This document shows, piece by piece, positions 55,843-64,000 of a stretch of 64,000 nt of DNA. The position numbers were made by a program, and so were the translations under genes. The DNA comes from Clostridium algidicarnis DSM 15099 (GTDB lineage Bacteria > Bacillota > Clostridia > Clostridiales > Clostridiaceae): assembly GCF_002934235.1 (NCBI RefSeq), contig NZ_PTIS01000009.1, positions 1 through 64,000 of the forward strand. Reading direction: 5' to 3'. Positions within the stretch are counted from its first letter, which is position 1, and each line of letters begins with the position of its first letter. The notes beneath the pieces were generated by a model. It saw nothing but the letters and a program-made list of their open reading frames with translations. It did no database searches and had not been told where the DNA came from.

Positions 55843-56688
55843 ATGAAAAAGGCAATCCTTTTAGTATCATTTGGAACAACTTATTATGATACTAGAAAAG
55901 TTACTATAGATGCTATAGAGGAAAAGGTAAAGAGAGCTTATAAAGATTACGAAGTTAGGATAGCTTTTACAGCTCATATTATAATAAATATTTTAAAGAA
56001 AAGAGATGGCATAATAGAGCTTACACCAGAGGAAGCCTTAGAAAAGTTATATAAAGATGGTTATGAAGATATAATAGTTCAGCCACTTCATATAATACCA
56101 GGTGCTGAATTTGATTATATAAAAGATGTGGTAGATCAGTATACTGTTAAAAAATATTTCAACAGTATTAAGGTAGGAAGACCTATGCTTTATTTTAAAG
56201 GTCATGAAGAAGAGATACCAGATGATTATAGTATTTTAATAGAAGCTATAGATAAGCTTTTAAATTCTTATGACAACTTAGTTCTTATGGGGCATGGCAC
56301 AAGTCATTACTCTAATGCAGCATATACTTGTTTTCAACAAGTCTTAAAAGATAAAGGATATAACAAAGTTATAGTAGCTAATGTAGAAGGATATCCTACG
56401 TTAGAAGATGTTATCCCAAAATTAAAGGCTAAAAACATGAACAAATTAACTTTAGCACCCTTGATGGTTGTAGCAGGTGATCATGCAAAGAACGATATGG
56501 CAAGTGATGAAGATGATTCATGGAAAAGCATCTTAGAGGCAGAAGGATTTGAAGTGAATATACATATGCATGGACTAGGTGAAATATCTGAGTTTCAAGA
56601 TGTTTATGTAGATCACATAAAAGATGCTATAGATAAAAGATATGATAATTTAGGTAAGACTTCAAAAGGAAAAAATTTGTTTGGGTAG
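55843..56688 (+). CDS. cbiK: sirohydrochlorin cobaltochelatase
   Basis: Inserts Co2+ into sirohydrochlorin, which commits it to the anaerobic B12 route. It has 281 residues with [21 protein letters not shown] and the two metal-binding histidines in [11 protein letters not shown] and [11 protein letters not shown]. No signal peptide is seen, so it is cytoplasmic, unlike some periplasmic CbiK variants. AGAGGTG precedes the ATG. Confidence 0.95.
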   Translation: MKKAILLVSFGTTYYDTRKVTIDAIEEKVKRAYKDYEVRIAFTAHIIINILKKRDGIIELTPEEALEKLYKDGYEDIIVQPLHIIPGAEFDYIKDVVDQYTVKKYFNSIKVGRPMLYFKGHEEEIPDDYSILIEAIDKLLNSYDNLVLMGHGTSHYSNAAYTCFQQVLKDKGYNKVIVANVEGYPTLEDVIPKLKAKNMNKLTLAPLMVVAGDHAKNDMASDEDDSWKSILEAEGFEVNIHMHGLGEISEFQDVYVDHIKDAIDKRYDNLGKTSKGKNLFG

Positions 56689-56699
56689 GAGAAGATAAT

Positions 56700-58184
56700 A
56701 TGTCAAAAATTATGGTTCAAGGTACTGCATCCTCAGTAGGAAAGAGTATTTTGGTAACAGCTCTTTGTAGAATATTAAAAGAAGATGGATATAAAATTTG
56801 TCCTTTTAAATCACAGAATATGTCTTTAAATTCCTATATAACCTTAGATGGAAAGGAAATGGGCCGTGCTCAAGTACTTCAAGCTTATGCTGCAGGACTT
56901 GAACCAGAGGCATATATGAATCCTATATTGCTTAAACCTACTACAGATAAAAGGTGCCAGGTTATAGTAAAGGGAAAGGTTTATGGAAATACCTCAGCTA
57001 TGGAATATCACGAATTAAAGCCTATATTTAAAGATATGCTTAAAGAAGATTTTATGAAACTTGAAAGTGAATATGATGCAATAGTTATGGAAGGGGCTGG
57101 AAGCCCTGCTGAAATAAACCTAAGAGATAGAGATATAGTAAACATGGGTATGGCAGAGCTTGTAGATGCACCGGTTATTTTAGTAGGTGATATTGATAAA
57201 GGTGGTGTTTTTGCTTCTCTTGCAGGAACTATGATGTTATTAAAAGAAGAAGAAAAGTCTAGGGTTAAAGGCTTTGTTATAAATAAATTTAGAGGCGATG
57301 TTGACATATTAAAGCCAGGTATAGATATGATTGAAGATATAATAAAAATACCTTGTCTTGGAGTTGTGCCTCACTTTACCTTAAAACTTGAGGATGAAGA
57401 TAGCGCCATTACCTTTAATAATAAGTCTACTAAAGATATAGATATAGTGGTAATAAAACTTCCTCATATATCTAATTTCACCGACTTTGATGCATTTAGC
57501 TGTGAAGAGGACGTATCCATAAGATTTGTAGGAGATAAGAAGGATTTTGGGAGTCCAGACCTTGTTATAATACCAGGGAGCAAAAATACTATAGAAGATT
57601 TGCTATTTTTAAGGGATACAGGGCTTGAGGATGTAATAAAAGATTATAGTAATGACAATATGATAATAGGTATATGTGGTGGTTATCAAATGCTTGGAAA
57701 CACTATAAAAGATCCTTATTGTATAGAAACTGATGAAAAAGAAGTTAAAGCTTTAGAGCTTTTAGATATAGAAACTATATTTGAAAAAGAAAAAACTATG
57801 ACTAGGGTAGAAGGATCTTTGATTAATACCTCTAAAAGTAAAAACAATATATATGGCTATGAAATACATCTTGGGAAAACTATAAAATCTCCACAAATCA
57901 AACCTATAATAAAGATAAATAAAGTTAATGATAAAGAAGAGGTAGGGTATGATGGAGGAGTTAACTTAAAAGGGAATATAATGGGTACTTATATCCATGG
58001 TATATTTGATGCTCCAACCTTTAGACAATATATATTAAACCCTATAAGGAAAAAGAAATTATTACAAGAAAAAGAATCTCCAAGCTATGAAAGCCTTCGT
58101 GAAAAAGAATTAGATAAGTTGGCTAAAATAGTAAGAGAAAGTTTAGATATGAATAAGATATATAAAATAATAAATCTTAAATAG
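56700..58184 (+). CDS. cobQ: cobyric acid synthase
   Basis: Amidates four side chains of adenosylcobyrinic a,c-diamide using glutamine and ATP (also named CbiP). It has 494 residues. The N-terminal P-loop-like domain has [19 protein letters not shown] and [11 protein letters not shown]. The class I glutaminase-like domain has [10 protein letters not shown] with the Cys and YIHGIFD with the His. It starts 11 bases after cbiK behind AGGAGAAG. Confidence 0.96.
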   Translation: MSKIMVQGTASSVGKSILVTALCRILKEDGYKICPFKSQNMSLNSYITLDGKEMGRAQVLQAYAAGLEPEAYMNPILLKPTTDKRCQVIVKGKVYGNTSAMEYHELKPIFKDMLKEDFMKLESEYDAIVMEGAGSPAEINLRDRDIVNMGMAELVDAPVILVGDIDKGGVFASLAGTMMLLKEEEKSRVKGFVINKFRGDVDILKPGIDMIEDIIKIPCLGVVPHFTLKLEDEDSAITFNNKSTKDIDIVVIKLPHISNFTDFDAFSCEEDVSIRFVGDKKDFGSPDLVIIPGSKNTIEDLLFLRDTGLEDVIKDYSNDNMIIGICGGYQMLGNTIKDPYCIETDEKEVKALELLDIETIFEKEKTMTRVEGSLINTSKSKNNIYGYEIHLGKTIKSPQIKPIIKINKVNDKEEVGYDGGVNLKGNIMGTYIHGIFDAPTFRQYILNPIRKKKLLQEKESPSYESLREKELDKLAKIVRESLDMNKIYKIINLK

Positions 58185-58197
58185 CGGAGGTAAAAAG

Positions 58198-59157
58198 TTG
58201 ATTTTAATAGATTTAGCTTTGGCTATAATAATAGATTGGATAATAGGTGACCCATATTCATTTCCTCATCCAACCATATATATGGGGAAGGTTATAAAGT
58301 TTTTAGAAAACAAAGGGAGAAAAGTAATTAAGGACGAAAAGAAATTAAAAGGTTATGGGTTATTTATAGTAATTGTATTATGTCTTTTAAGCTTTGGAAT
58401 TCCATATATCATTCTAAGATTAATAAGCAATTACAAGATAATATATCATATAATTAATATATTTTTCCTTTGGACAACGATAGCCGCTAGGTGTCTTCAT
58501 AAAGAAGGTAAAAAGATACATGATGATTTAATAAAGGATGATATTGAAGCTTCAAGACTTCACCTATCTTATATAGTAGGAAGAAATACAGAAGGTTTAA
58601 ATGAAAAAGAAATTATAAGAGCAGATATAGAGACAGTAGCAGAAAATACTGCTGATGGAGTGATTGCACCACTGTTTTATGCAGTTCTTGGTGGAGCTCC
58701 TTTAGCTATGTTATATAAGGCTATAAATACAATGGACTCTATGCTTGGGTATATGAACGATAGATATAGGTATATAGGATATTTTCCAGCAAAGATTGAT
58801 GATGTGTTTAACTATATACCTGCAAGAATTACAGGAGTGCTAATGTGTCTTGTATCGCCATTAGTTAATGGAAATATTAAACATTCATTTAAAATAATGA
58901 TAAGAGATAGAAAAAATCATAAGAGTCCTAATTGTGCTTATCCTGAAGGTGCTGTGGCAGGAGCATTAAATATTAAATTAGGTGGCGCTAACAATTATTT
59001 TGGTAAGATTGTAGAAAAGCCTACTATTGGAGATGCAAAAATAGAACTTGAATCAGTACATATAATAGATACTATTAAAATTATGTATTTTAGTGAAGTG
59101 CTTTTTTATCTCTTTTACTTAATAATTTATGGATCCTACATTAAGTTCAATTTTTAA
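58198..59157 (+). CDS. cbiB: adenosylcobinamide-phosphate synthase
   Basis: Membrane enzyme attaching aminopropanol phosphate to cobyric acid. It has 319 residues with four or five hydrophobic segments, DWIIGDPYSFPHPTIYMGK at the start, and VGRNTEGLNEKEIIRA and ETVAENTADGVIAPLFY in the middle. The start is a TTG at 58198, five bases after GGAGG. The phosphate donor is made by CobD, encoded next. Confidence 0.95.
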   Translation: MILIDLALAIIIDWIIGDPYSFPHPTIYMGKVIKFLENKGRKVIKDEKKLKGYGLFIVIVLCLLSFGIPYIILRLISNYKIIYHIINIFFLWTTIAARCLHKEGKKIHDDLIKDDIEASRLHLSYIVGRNTEGLNEKEIIRADIETVAENTADGVIAPLFYAVLGGAPLAMLYKAINTMDSMLGYMNDRYRYIGYFPAKIDDVFNYIPARITGVLMCLVSPLVNGNIKHSFKIMIRDRKNHKSPNCAYPEGAVAGALNIKLGGANNYFGKIVEKPTIGDAKIELESVHIIDTIKIMYFSEVLFYLFYLIIYGSYIKFNF

Positions 59158-59249
59158 TTTTAATCAATGTACAATAGTTATAATTACAAAATATTAAGTG
59201 GATATGTATTAAGAACTCATTAGTTTTTAGGTAGTAGGAGAGGATAAAT

Positions 59250-60353
59250 TTGAAAATAGATAAACCTGTAGCAAAGCACGGTGGAGATATATATACAGAA
59301 GGGTTATTTAAAAACAGAAAGCTTTTAGATTTTAGTTCTAATGTAAATCCTTTAGGGGTGCCAAAGTCGTTTATAAAAAATATGGATAAGGCTATAAACG
59401 CAATTGAAAGATATCCTGATATACATTACAGGGAATCAAAAAGGTCAATAAAAGAATATCTAAAAGGTTTAGTAGAAGAGGAAGAAATAATACTTGGTAA
59501 TGGGGCAGCAGAAATAATACAGCTAGCACTTAGCAATTTTGATAAAATTCTAATAGTTGTTCCATCTTTTATAGAATATGAAGAATGTGCAGAAAAGTCT
59601 TCTTCTAAAATAGGATATTCTTATTTAGATAGTAATATGGAGTTAGATTATAAAGATATTAAAAGAAGTGTATTAAATTATGATGCTTTAATACTTGGAA
59701 ATCCTAATAATCCTAATGGAGGGTTAATAGATAAAAGAAGCTTTTATGAAATATTAGATATTTGTGAGAAAAACTCAATAACAGTTATTGTTGATGAGGC
59801 ATTTATTGAATTTGCAGGTAATGAATCCTTAAGTTTTGTAGAAGATATTAAAAGTTATAACTGTCTATTTATAATAAGAGCTTTAACTAAGTTTTTTGCA
59901 CTACCTGGTTTAAGGGTAGGATATGGAGTAAGTAAGAATAAAAAATTAATAGATACATTGAAAAATAAGCAAATTCCTTGGAATATAAATTGTTTTGGAG
60001 AACTGGCTATTTTAGAAGTATTAAAAGATGAAGATTATATTAAAGATAGCTTAAATTGGATAGAGTCTTCTAGAGAAATACTTGTAAGATCACTAAAGGA
60101 TATAGATTTCATAGAGGTTATTTATAAATCTTCAGGAAATTTTTTGTTGTGTAGATTAAAGGGTATAACAGGAAAAAGGCTTTACGAATACTGTTTAAAA
60201 AAAGATATACTAATAAGAGTTTGTGATAATTACAAGGGTCTTGACGAATATAATGTAAGATTTGCAGTAAAGGATAGTTATAAAAATTCTATTTTAGTAA
60301 AAGAGTTAAAGGCCATAGAAAAAGAGCTAAAAGTTATAGAAAAAGAGGTGTAA
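59250..60353 (+). CDS. cobD: threonine-phosphate decarboxylase
   Basis: PLP enzyme making (R)-1-amino-2-propanol phosphate from threonine phosphate. It has 367 residues and resembles histidinol-phosphate aminotransferase: AKHGGDIY at the start, DFSSNVNPLGVP, NPNNPNGG and the PLP lysine in RALTKFFALPGLRVGYG. The start is a TTG behind GAGAGG. The 92-base gap before it shows no clear structure. Confidence 0.94.
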   Translation: MKIDKPVAKHGGDIYTEGLFKNRKLLDFSSNVNPLGVPKSFIKNMDKAINAIERYPDIHYRESKRSIKEYLKGLVEEEEIILGNGAAEIIQLALSNFDKILIVVPSFIEYEECAEKSSSKIGYSYLDSNMELDYKDIKRSVLNYDALILGNPNNPNGGLIDKRSFYEILDICEKNSITVIVDEAFIEFAGNESLSFVEDIKSYNCLFIIRALTKFFALPGLRVGYGVSKNKKLIDTLKNKQIPWNINCFGELAILEVLKDEDYIKDSLNWIESSREILVRSLKDIDFIEVIYKSSGNFLLCRLKGITGKRLYEYCLKKDILIRVCDNYKGLDEYNVRFAVKDSYKNSILVKELKAIEKELKVIEKEV

Positions 60354-60357
60354 GAAT

Positions 60358-61695
60358 ATGAAAAGTATAATATTCTCATCTAATAAAAGTGGTGGAGGTA
60401 AGACTACAGTAACCTTAGGTATAATAAGTAGTCTTATAAGAAAAGGATACAAGGTTCAGCCATATAAGGTGGGACCAGACTATATAGATACAGCCTTTCA
60501 TAGTTATATAACTGGAAATAAATCTAGAAACCTAGATTTGTTTTTAACAGGAGAAGACGCAGTAAAACAAATATATGATGAAAATTCCAAAGAAAAAGAT
60601 TTAGGCATAATAGAAGGAGTTATGGGGCTATATGATGGTAAAGGAATAGATAATATATATTCTACAGCTCATGTAGCAAAAACCTTAAATTTACCTGTGG
60701 TTCTTATAATATCTTCTAGTGGGCAAAGTCTTACTCTTTGTGCAGAAATAAATGGTATAAAGAACTTTGATGATGTAAATATAGCAGGCATAATACTTAA
60801 TAATATAACCGAAAGTTATTATCAAATATTAAAGCTTGCCATAGAAAGGCATTGTGATTTAAAAGTATTTGGATATATACCAAAGGATGAAAATATTAAC
60901 CTTGACAGTAGACACTTAGGACTTGTTCAAAGCAGCGAAATACATGATCTTAAGGAAAAGATAGATTATATAAGCGATCTTGCTTATAAGCATATAGATA
61001 TGGAATCTTTACTAGAAAGTTTTAAGGAAGTAACCTTAAGCTACGAACCAATAAGAGATATAAAATATAGTAATATTAATGTATCTATAGCTAGAGATAA
61101 GGCATTTTCTTTTTATTATGAAGAAAACATTGAAATATTAAAAAAGGCTTCAAATGTTAAGTTTTTTAGTCCTCTTAATGATGAGTGTATACCAAAGGAT
61201 ACGGACCTTTTATATATAGGTGGTGGATATCCAGAAATATTTAAAGAAGAATTAAGTAAAAATGAGTCTATGAGGATTAGTATAAATAAAGCACTAAAAT
61301 CTGGAACATTTTGTTATGCTGAATGTGGAGGTCTTATGTATCTTTGTGATTCTATAGAAGGCAGTGAAATGGTTGGTTTCTTTAAGGGCGATGCAGTTAT
61401 GAACAAAAGACTTCAAAATTTTGGGTATGCTACCCTTAAAGTTACTGAAGGTAATGAATTATTACCAAAAGGATTTACAATGAATTGTCACGAGTTTCAT
61501 AAGTCTTCTGTAAACTTAGAGGAAGAAAAGATTTATGAATTAAAAAAGATTCTTTACAATGGTAATACAAAGGTATGGAATTGTGGTTATTATAAAAATA
61601 ATACATTAGGATCTTATGCTCACTTACACTTTTATAACAATATAGATTTTATAGACAATTTATTAAAAAGGGTAAAAATTAAGAAGGATACATAA
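60358..61695 (+). CDS. cbiA: cobyrinic acid a,c-diamide synthase
   Basis: Glutamine-dependent amidation of the a and c side chains. It has 445 residues with the P-loop SSNKSGGGKTTVTLGI, VGPDYIDTAFHSYITG, EGVMGLYDG and the glutaminase segment FCYAECGGLMYLCD. GAGGTG lies in the cobD tail and the genes are four bases apart. Confidence 0.96.
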   Translation: MKSIIFSSNKSGGGKTTVTLGIISSLIRKGYKVQPYKVGPDYIDTAFHSYITGNKSRNLDLFLTGEDAVKQIYDENSKEKDLGIIEGVMGLYDGKGIDNIYSTAHVAKTLNLPVVLIISSSGQSLTLCAEINGIKNFDDVNIAGIILNNITESYYQILKLAIERHCDLKVFGYIPKDENINLDSRHLGLVQSSEIHDLKEKIDYISDLAYKHIDMESLLESFKEVTLSYEPIRDIKYSNINVSIARDKAFSFYYEENIEILKKASNVKFFSPLNDECIPKDTDLLYIGGGYPEIFKEELSKNESMRISINKALKSGTFCYAECGGLMYLCDSIEGSEMVGFFKGDAVMNKRLQNFGYATLKVTEGNELLPKGFTMNCHEFHKSSVNLEEEKIYELKKILYNGNTKVWNCGYYKNNTLGSYAHLHFYNNIDFIDNLLKRVKIKKDT

Positions 61696-61763
61696 TAAAA
61701 CTTAAATATGGTAAAGGTAGATTTTTAAATAACTTTTACTAAAAATATAAAGGAAGTGATTAA

Positions 61764-62387
61764 ATGGATTATATAAAGATACCAATGGATATAGAAAAAA
61801 AGAGTTTTGAGATAATAGGCAGTGAAATGGGAGAAAGTAGTTTTTCAAAGGAAGAACTATTAATAGTAAAAAGAGTTATACATACTACAGCAGATTTCGA
61901 ATATAAGGATTTAATATATATAAGAGAAGGTTCTATAGAGAAGGCAAAAGAATTATTAAAAAAGGGCATAACAATATATACTGACACTAATATGGCTTTA
62001 TCTGGAATTAATAAAAAGGCTTTAGAACAACTAGGTTGTAAGGTAATATGCTATGTAAATAAAGAAGAAACCTTTAAGTTAGCTAAGGAAAAAGGAATAA
62101 CAAGATCTATGGCTGCGGTAGAAACAGCTTTAGACGAGGGAGTAGAATTCTTTGTTTTTGGGAATGCACCTACAGCCCTATTTAAACTTAAAGAACTTAC
62201 AGAAAGTGGAATTGGAAAAGCAGCATTTATTATAGGAGCACCTGTAGGGTTTGTAGGGGCTAGTGAATCAAAGGAAGAAATAGAAAAAATGGATCTACCT
62301 ATGATAACTATAAGAGGTAGGAAAGGTGGAAGCGGTGTGGCTGCATCCATAGTAAATGCACTCTTATATATGATAACGGAAAGATAA
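61764..62387 (+). CDS. cbiC: cobalt-precorrin-8 methylmutase
   Basis: Moves the C-11 methyl group to C-12, giving cobyrinate. It has 207 residues with RVIHTTADFEY (the catalytic His region), TDTNMALSGI, FGNAPTALFKL and GAPVGFVGASESKE. AAGGAAG precedes the ATG. The 68-base gap to cbiA shows no strong structure. Confidence 0.95.
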   Translation: MDYIKIPMDIEKKSFEIIGSEMGESSFSKEELLIVKRVIHTTADFEYKDLIYIREGSIEKAKELLKKGITIYTDTNMALSGINKKALEQLGCKVICYVNKEETFKLAKEKGITRSMAAVETALDEGVEFFVFGNAPTALFKLKELTESGIGKAAFIIGAPVGFVGASESKEEIEKMDLPMITIRGRKGGSGVAASIVNALLYMITER

Positions 62388-62445
62388 TGTTATCTTATCT
62401 AATATAGAAGTGGTATAAAATGAGACATTTAAAGAGGTGAAAAGA

Positions 62446-63534
62446 TTGCTTGACCTATATGTTAATTTTAATGGAAAGAGTCTAAGGTGTGGATATACAA
62501 CAGGTTCCTGTGCTGCAGCTGCAGCTAAGGCTGCAACTTTGATGTTATTTAACAATAAAGACAATATTTCTATTATAAATATTGATACACCAAGATCTAT
62601 GAAGCTTAATATACCAATTGAAAAGTTTAATAGAGGAGAAAATTATGTAGAGTGTTGTGTTTTAAAGGATGGTGGAGATGATCCAGATGCCACAAATGGA
62701 ATGGAAATTTGGGCTAGGGCTACTTTAAAAGACAGTGGTTACATTTTAAAGGCTGGAAAAGGTGTCGGTGTAGTTACTGAAATAGGTCTACCTATAGAAA
62801 AAGGTGGCTTTGCTATAAATCCAATACCAAGAACTATGATAGAAAAAGAAGTTAAAGCTGTACTTCCGAAAGGTTCTGGTGTTGAGATAACTATATTTGT
62901 GCCAAAGGGAGAAGAAATATCACAAAGAACATTTAATCCAAGGCTTGGAATAGTAGGTGGTATATCTATATTAGGTACCACGGGTATAGTAACACCTATG
63001 TCAGAGGATGCTATAAAAGAATCTATAAAGATTGAGCTAGAACAAAAAATTAAAAAGGGAAGCAAAGTTTTGGTTTTAGTTTTTGGTAACATAGGGGAAG
63101 AAGAAGCACTAAGTGAAGGATATTCCTTGGAAGATATAGTTATAATATCAAATTATATAGGTTTTGCCTTAGACATATGCATGGAACATTCTGTGAAAAA
63201 CGTATTAATAGTAGGACATATAGGGAAGCTTTCCAAGATATCTGCTGGATGTTTTCAAACTCACAGCAGGGTTTGCGATGTAAGGCTTGAGGTTTTAGCT
63301 CTAGAACTTGCATTAATTGGAGCAAATAAAGACTTAGTAAATCTTATATATTCTCAAAAGACCACAGATGGTGCTATTAAGTTAATTCCAGATGAATATA
63401 ATGAAGTTTATTATAACATAGGTAAAAAGATTAAAAATAGAGTAGAAACTTATTGTTATAAAACATTAAAAGCAGAAGTTATAATGTTTTGTGATACAAA
63501 AAATAGAAAAGTATTGTGTAAAATTCATGATTAG
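62446..63534 (+). CDS. cbiD: cobalt-precorrin-5B C1-methyltransferase
   Basis: Methylates C-1 in the anaerobic pathway. It has 362 residues: [57 protein letters not shown], and a C-terminal [18 protein letters not shown]. The start is the TTG at 62446, six bases after GAGGTG; the GTG at 62437 lies within that site. CbiD marks the oxygen-independent route. Confidence 0.95.
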   Translation: MLDLYVNFNGKSLRCGYTTGSCAAAAAKAATLMLFNNKDNISIINIDTPRSMKLNIPIEKFNRGENYVECCVLKDGGDDPDATNGMEIWARATLKDSGYILKAGKGVGVVTEIGLPIEKGGFAINPIPRTMIEKEVKAVLPKGSGVEITIFVPKGEEISQRTFNPRLGIVGGISILGTTGIVTPMSEDAIKESIKIELEQKIKKGSKVLVLVFGNIGEEEALSEGYSLEDIVIISNYIGFALDICMEHSVKNVLIVGHIGKLSKISAGCFQTHSRVCDVRLEVLALELALIGANKDLVNLIYSQKTTDGAIKLIPDEYNEVYYNIGKKIKNRVETYCYKTLKAEVIMFCDTKNRKVLCKIHD

Positions 63535-63546
63535 TGAGGTGAAATA

Positions 63547-64000
63547 ATGGTTTATGTAGTAGGCATTGGACCAGGTCATAAGGATTATATATTACCAAAG
63601 GCCATAAAGGTTTTAAATGAAAGTGATATTATAATAGGCTTTAGTAGGGCATTAGACGGTATAGATGTTTCAAAAGATAAAAAGATTGGTATAAAGTCTT
63701 TAAGTGAAGTTTTAGATGTTTTAGAAAAGTATCATGGCAAAAACATATCTATAATTGCCTCAGGAGACCCTTCTTTTTATGGAATAAGTGACTTTATAAA
63801 TAGAAACTATAAAGGAGAAACTAATATAATTACTGGCATTAGCTCAATTCAATACTTTGCATCAAAAATTAATAAAGCCTTAGACCGCGCATACTTAGGA
63901 AGCGTTCATGGAAGGGAAGAGGACTTTATAAATAAAGTTAAAGAAAATAGTCGTTCTTTTTGGTTAACAGATAGGAATAATACTCCTTCTAGTTTATGTA
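63547..64000 (+). CDS. cbiE: cobalt-precorrin-7 C5-methyltransferase, cut by the window end
   Basis: The first 151 residues of a tetrapyrrole methylase, open to the end of the window. MVYVVGIGPGHKDYILPKA is the N-terminal SAM-binding loop and SIIASGDPSFYGISDF the second signature. In the anaerobic route CbiE methylates C-5, with CbiT acting at C-15. GTGAGGTG precedes the ATG, 12 bases after cbiD. The rest of the cbi genes probably follow. Confidence 0.93.
   Translation, partial: MVYVVGIGPGHKDYILPKAIKVLNESDIIIGFSRALDGIDVSKDKKIGIKSLSEVLDVLEKYHGKNISIIASGDPSFYGISDFINRNYKGETNIITGISSIQYFASKINKALDRAYLGSVHGREEDFINKVKENSRSFWLTDRNNTPSSLC

Noticed and set aside
1-64000. Phage, toxin-antitoxin, restriction or other defence genes
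   Set aside because: All sizeable coding regions are accounted for by metabolic, transport or regulatory families; none resembles a defence or mobile system.

Overview
The window is AT-rich, densely coded chromosomal DNA with strong AGGAGG-type ribosome sites, frequent ATA and AGA codons and several TTG/GTG starts. A class II (B12-dependent) ribonucleotide reductase, an anaerobic (CbiK/CbiD-type) cobalamin pathway, a single-chain PurL and a FabT/FabK-type fatty-acid cluster all point to an anaerobic Firmicute of the Clostridium group. I cannot name the species. There are no rRNA or tRNA genes, insertion sequences, phage genes or CRISPR arrays.

Layout. (1) 1-12.1 kb: a complete type II fatty-acid synthesis cluster with acetyl-CoA carboxylase (FabK-like flavoprotein, fabT, fabH, acpP, fabK, fabD, fabG, fabF, accB, fabZ, accC, accD, accA), closed by a convergent birA. 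A promoter and two FabT-type operators lie just before fabT. (2) 12.3-23.2 kb: a nickel-handling island of two hypB paralogues, hypA, a large Fe-S flavoprotein, a DUF3842-like gene and a five-gene Nik/Opp-type ABC importer. No nickel enzyme is in the window. (3) 23.3-37 kb: mixed housekeeping genes. These are nrdJ under two NrdR boxes, a gamma carbonic anhydrase, a free-methionine-sulfoxide reductase, a cation P-type ATPase behind a yybP-ykoY (Mn2+) riboswitch, yaaR, nadE, nfeD with a stomatin-like gene, idi and an alanine-racemase-like gene. (4) 37-48.3 kb: a guanine-type riboswitch followed by purL-E-C-F-M-N-H-D, covering PRPP to IMP apart from the PurB step. (5) 48.3-64 kb: mscL, then a cobalamin riboswitch with a terminator leading into hemA, a precorrin-2 dehydrogenase, hemC, cobA-hemD, hemB, hemL, cbiK, cobQ, cbiB, cobD, cbiA, cbiC, cbiD and cbiE, which is cut by the window end.

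How the parts connect. The last operon makes uroporphyrinogen III from glutamyl-tRNA, methylates it to precorrin-2, inserts cobalt and builds the corrin ring and its side chain. Its product is the cofactor of the nrdJ enzyme. The operon is predicted to be shut off by its own end product, from the first step of tetrapyrrole synthesis onwards. Five of the main blocks carry recognisable cis-regulation: FabT operators, NrdR boxes, and Mn2+, guanine and cobalamin riboswitches. The least explained part is the nickel island. It holds a HypB paralogue with an altered guanine-recognition motif, an 895-residue multi-cluster flavoprotein between hypB and hypA with a distinctive arginine codon use, and an unassigned perfect dyad before the importer.
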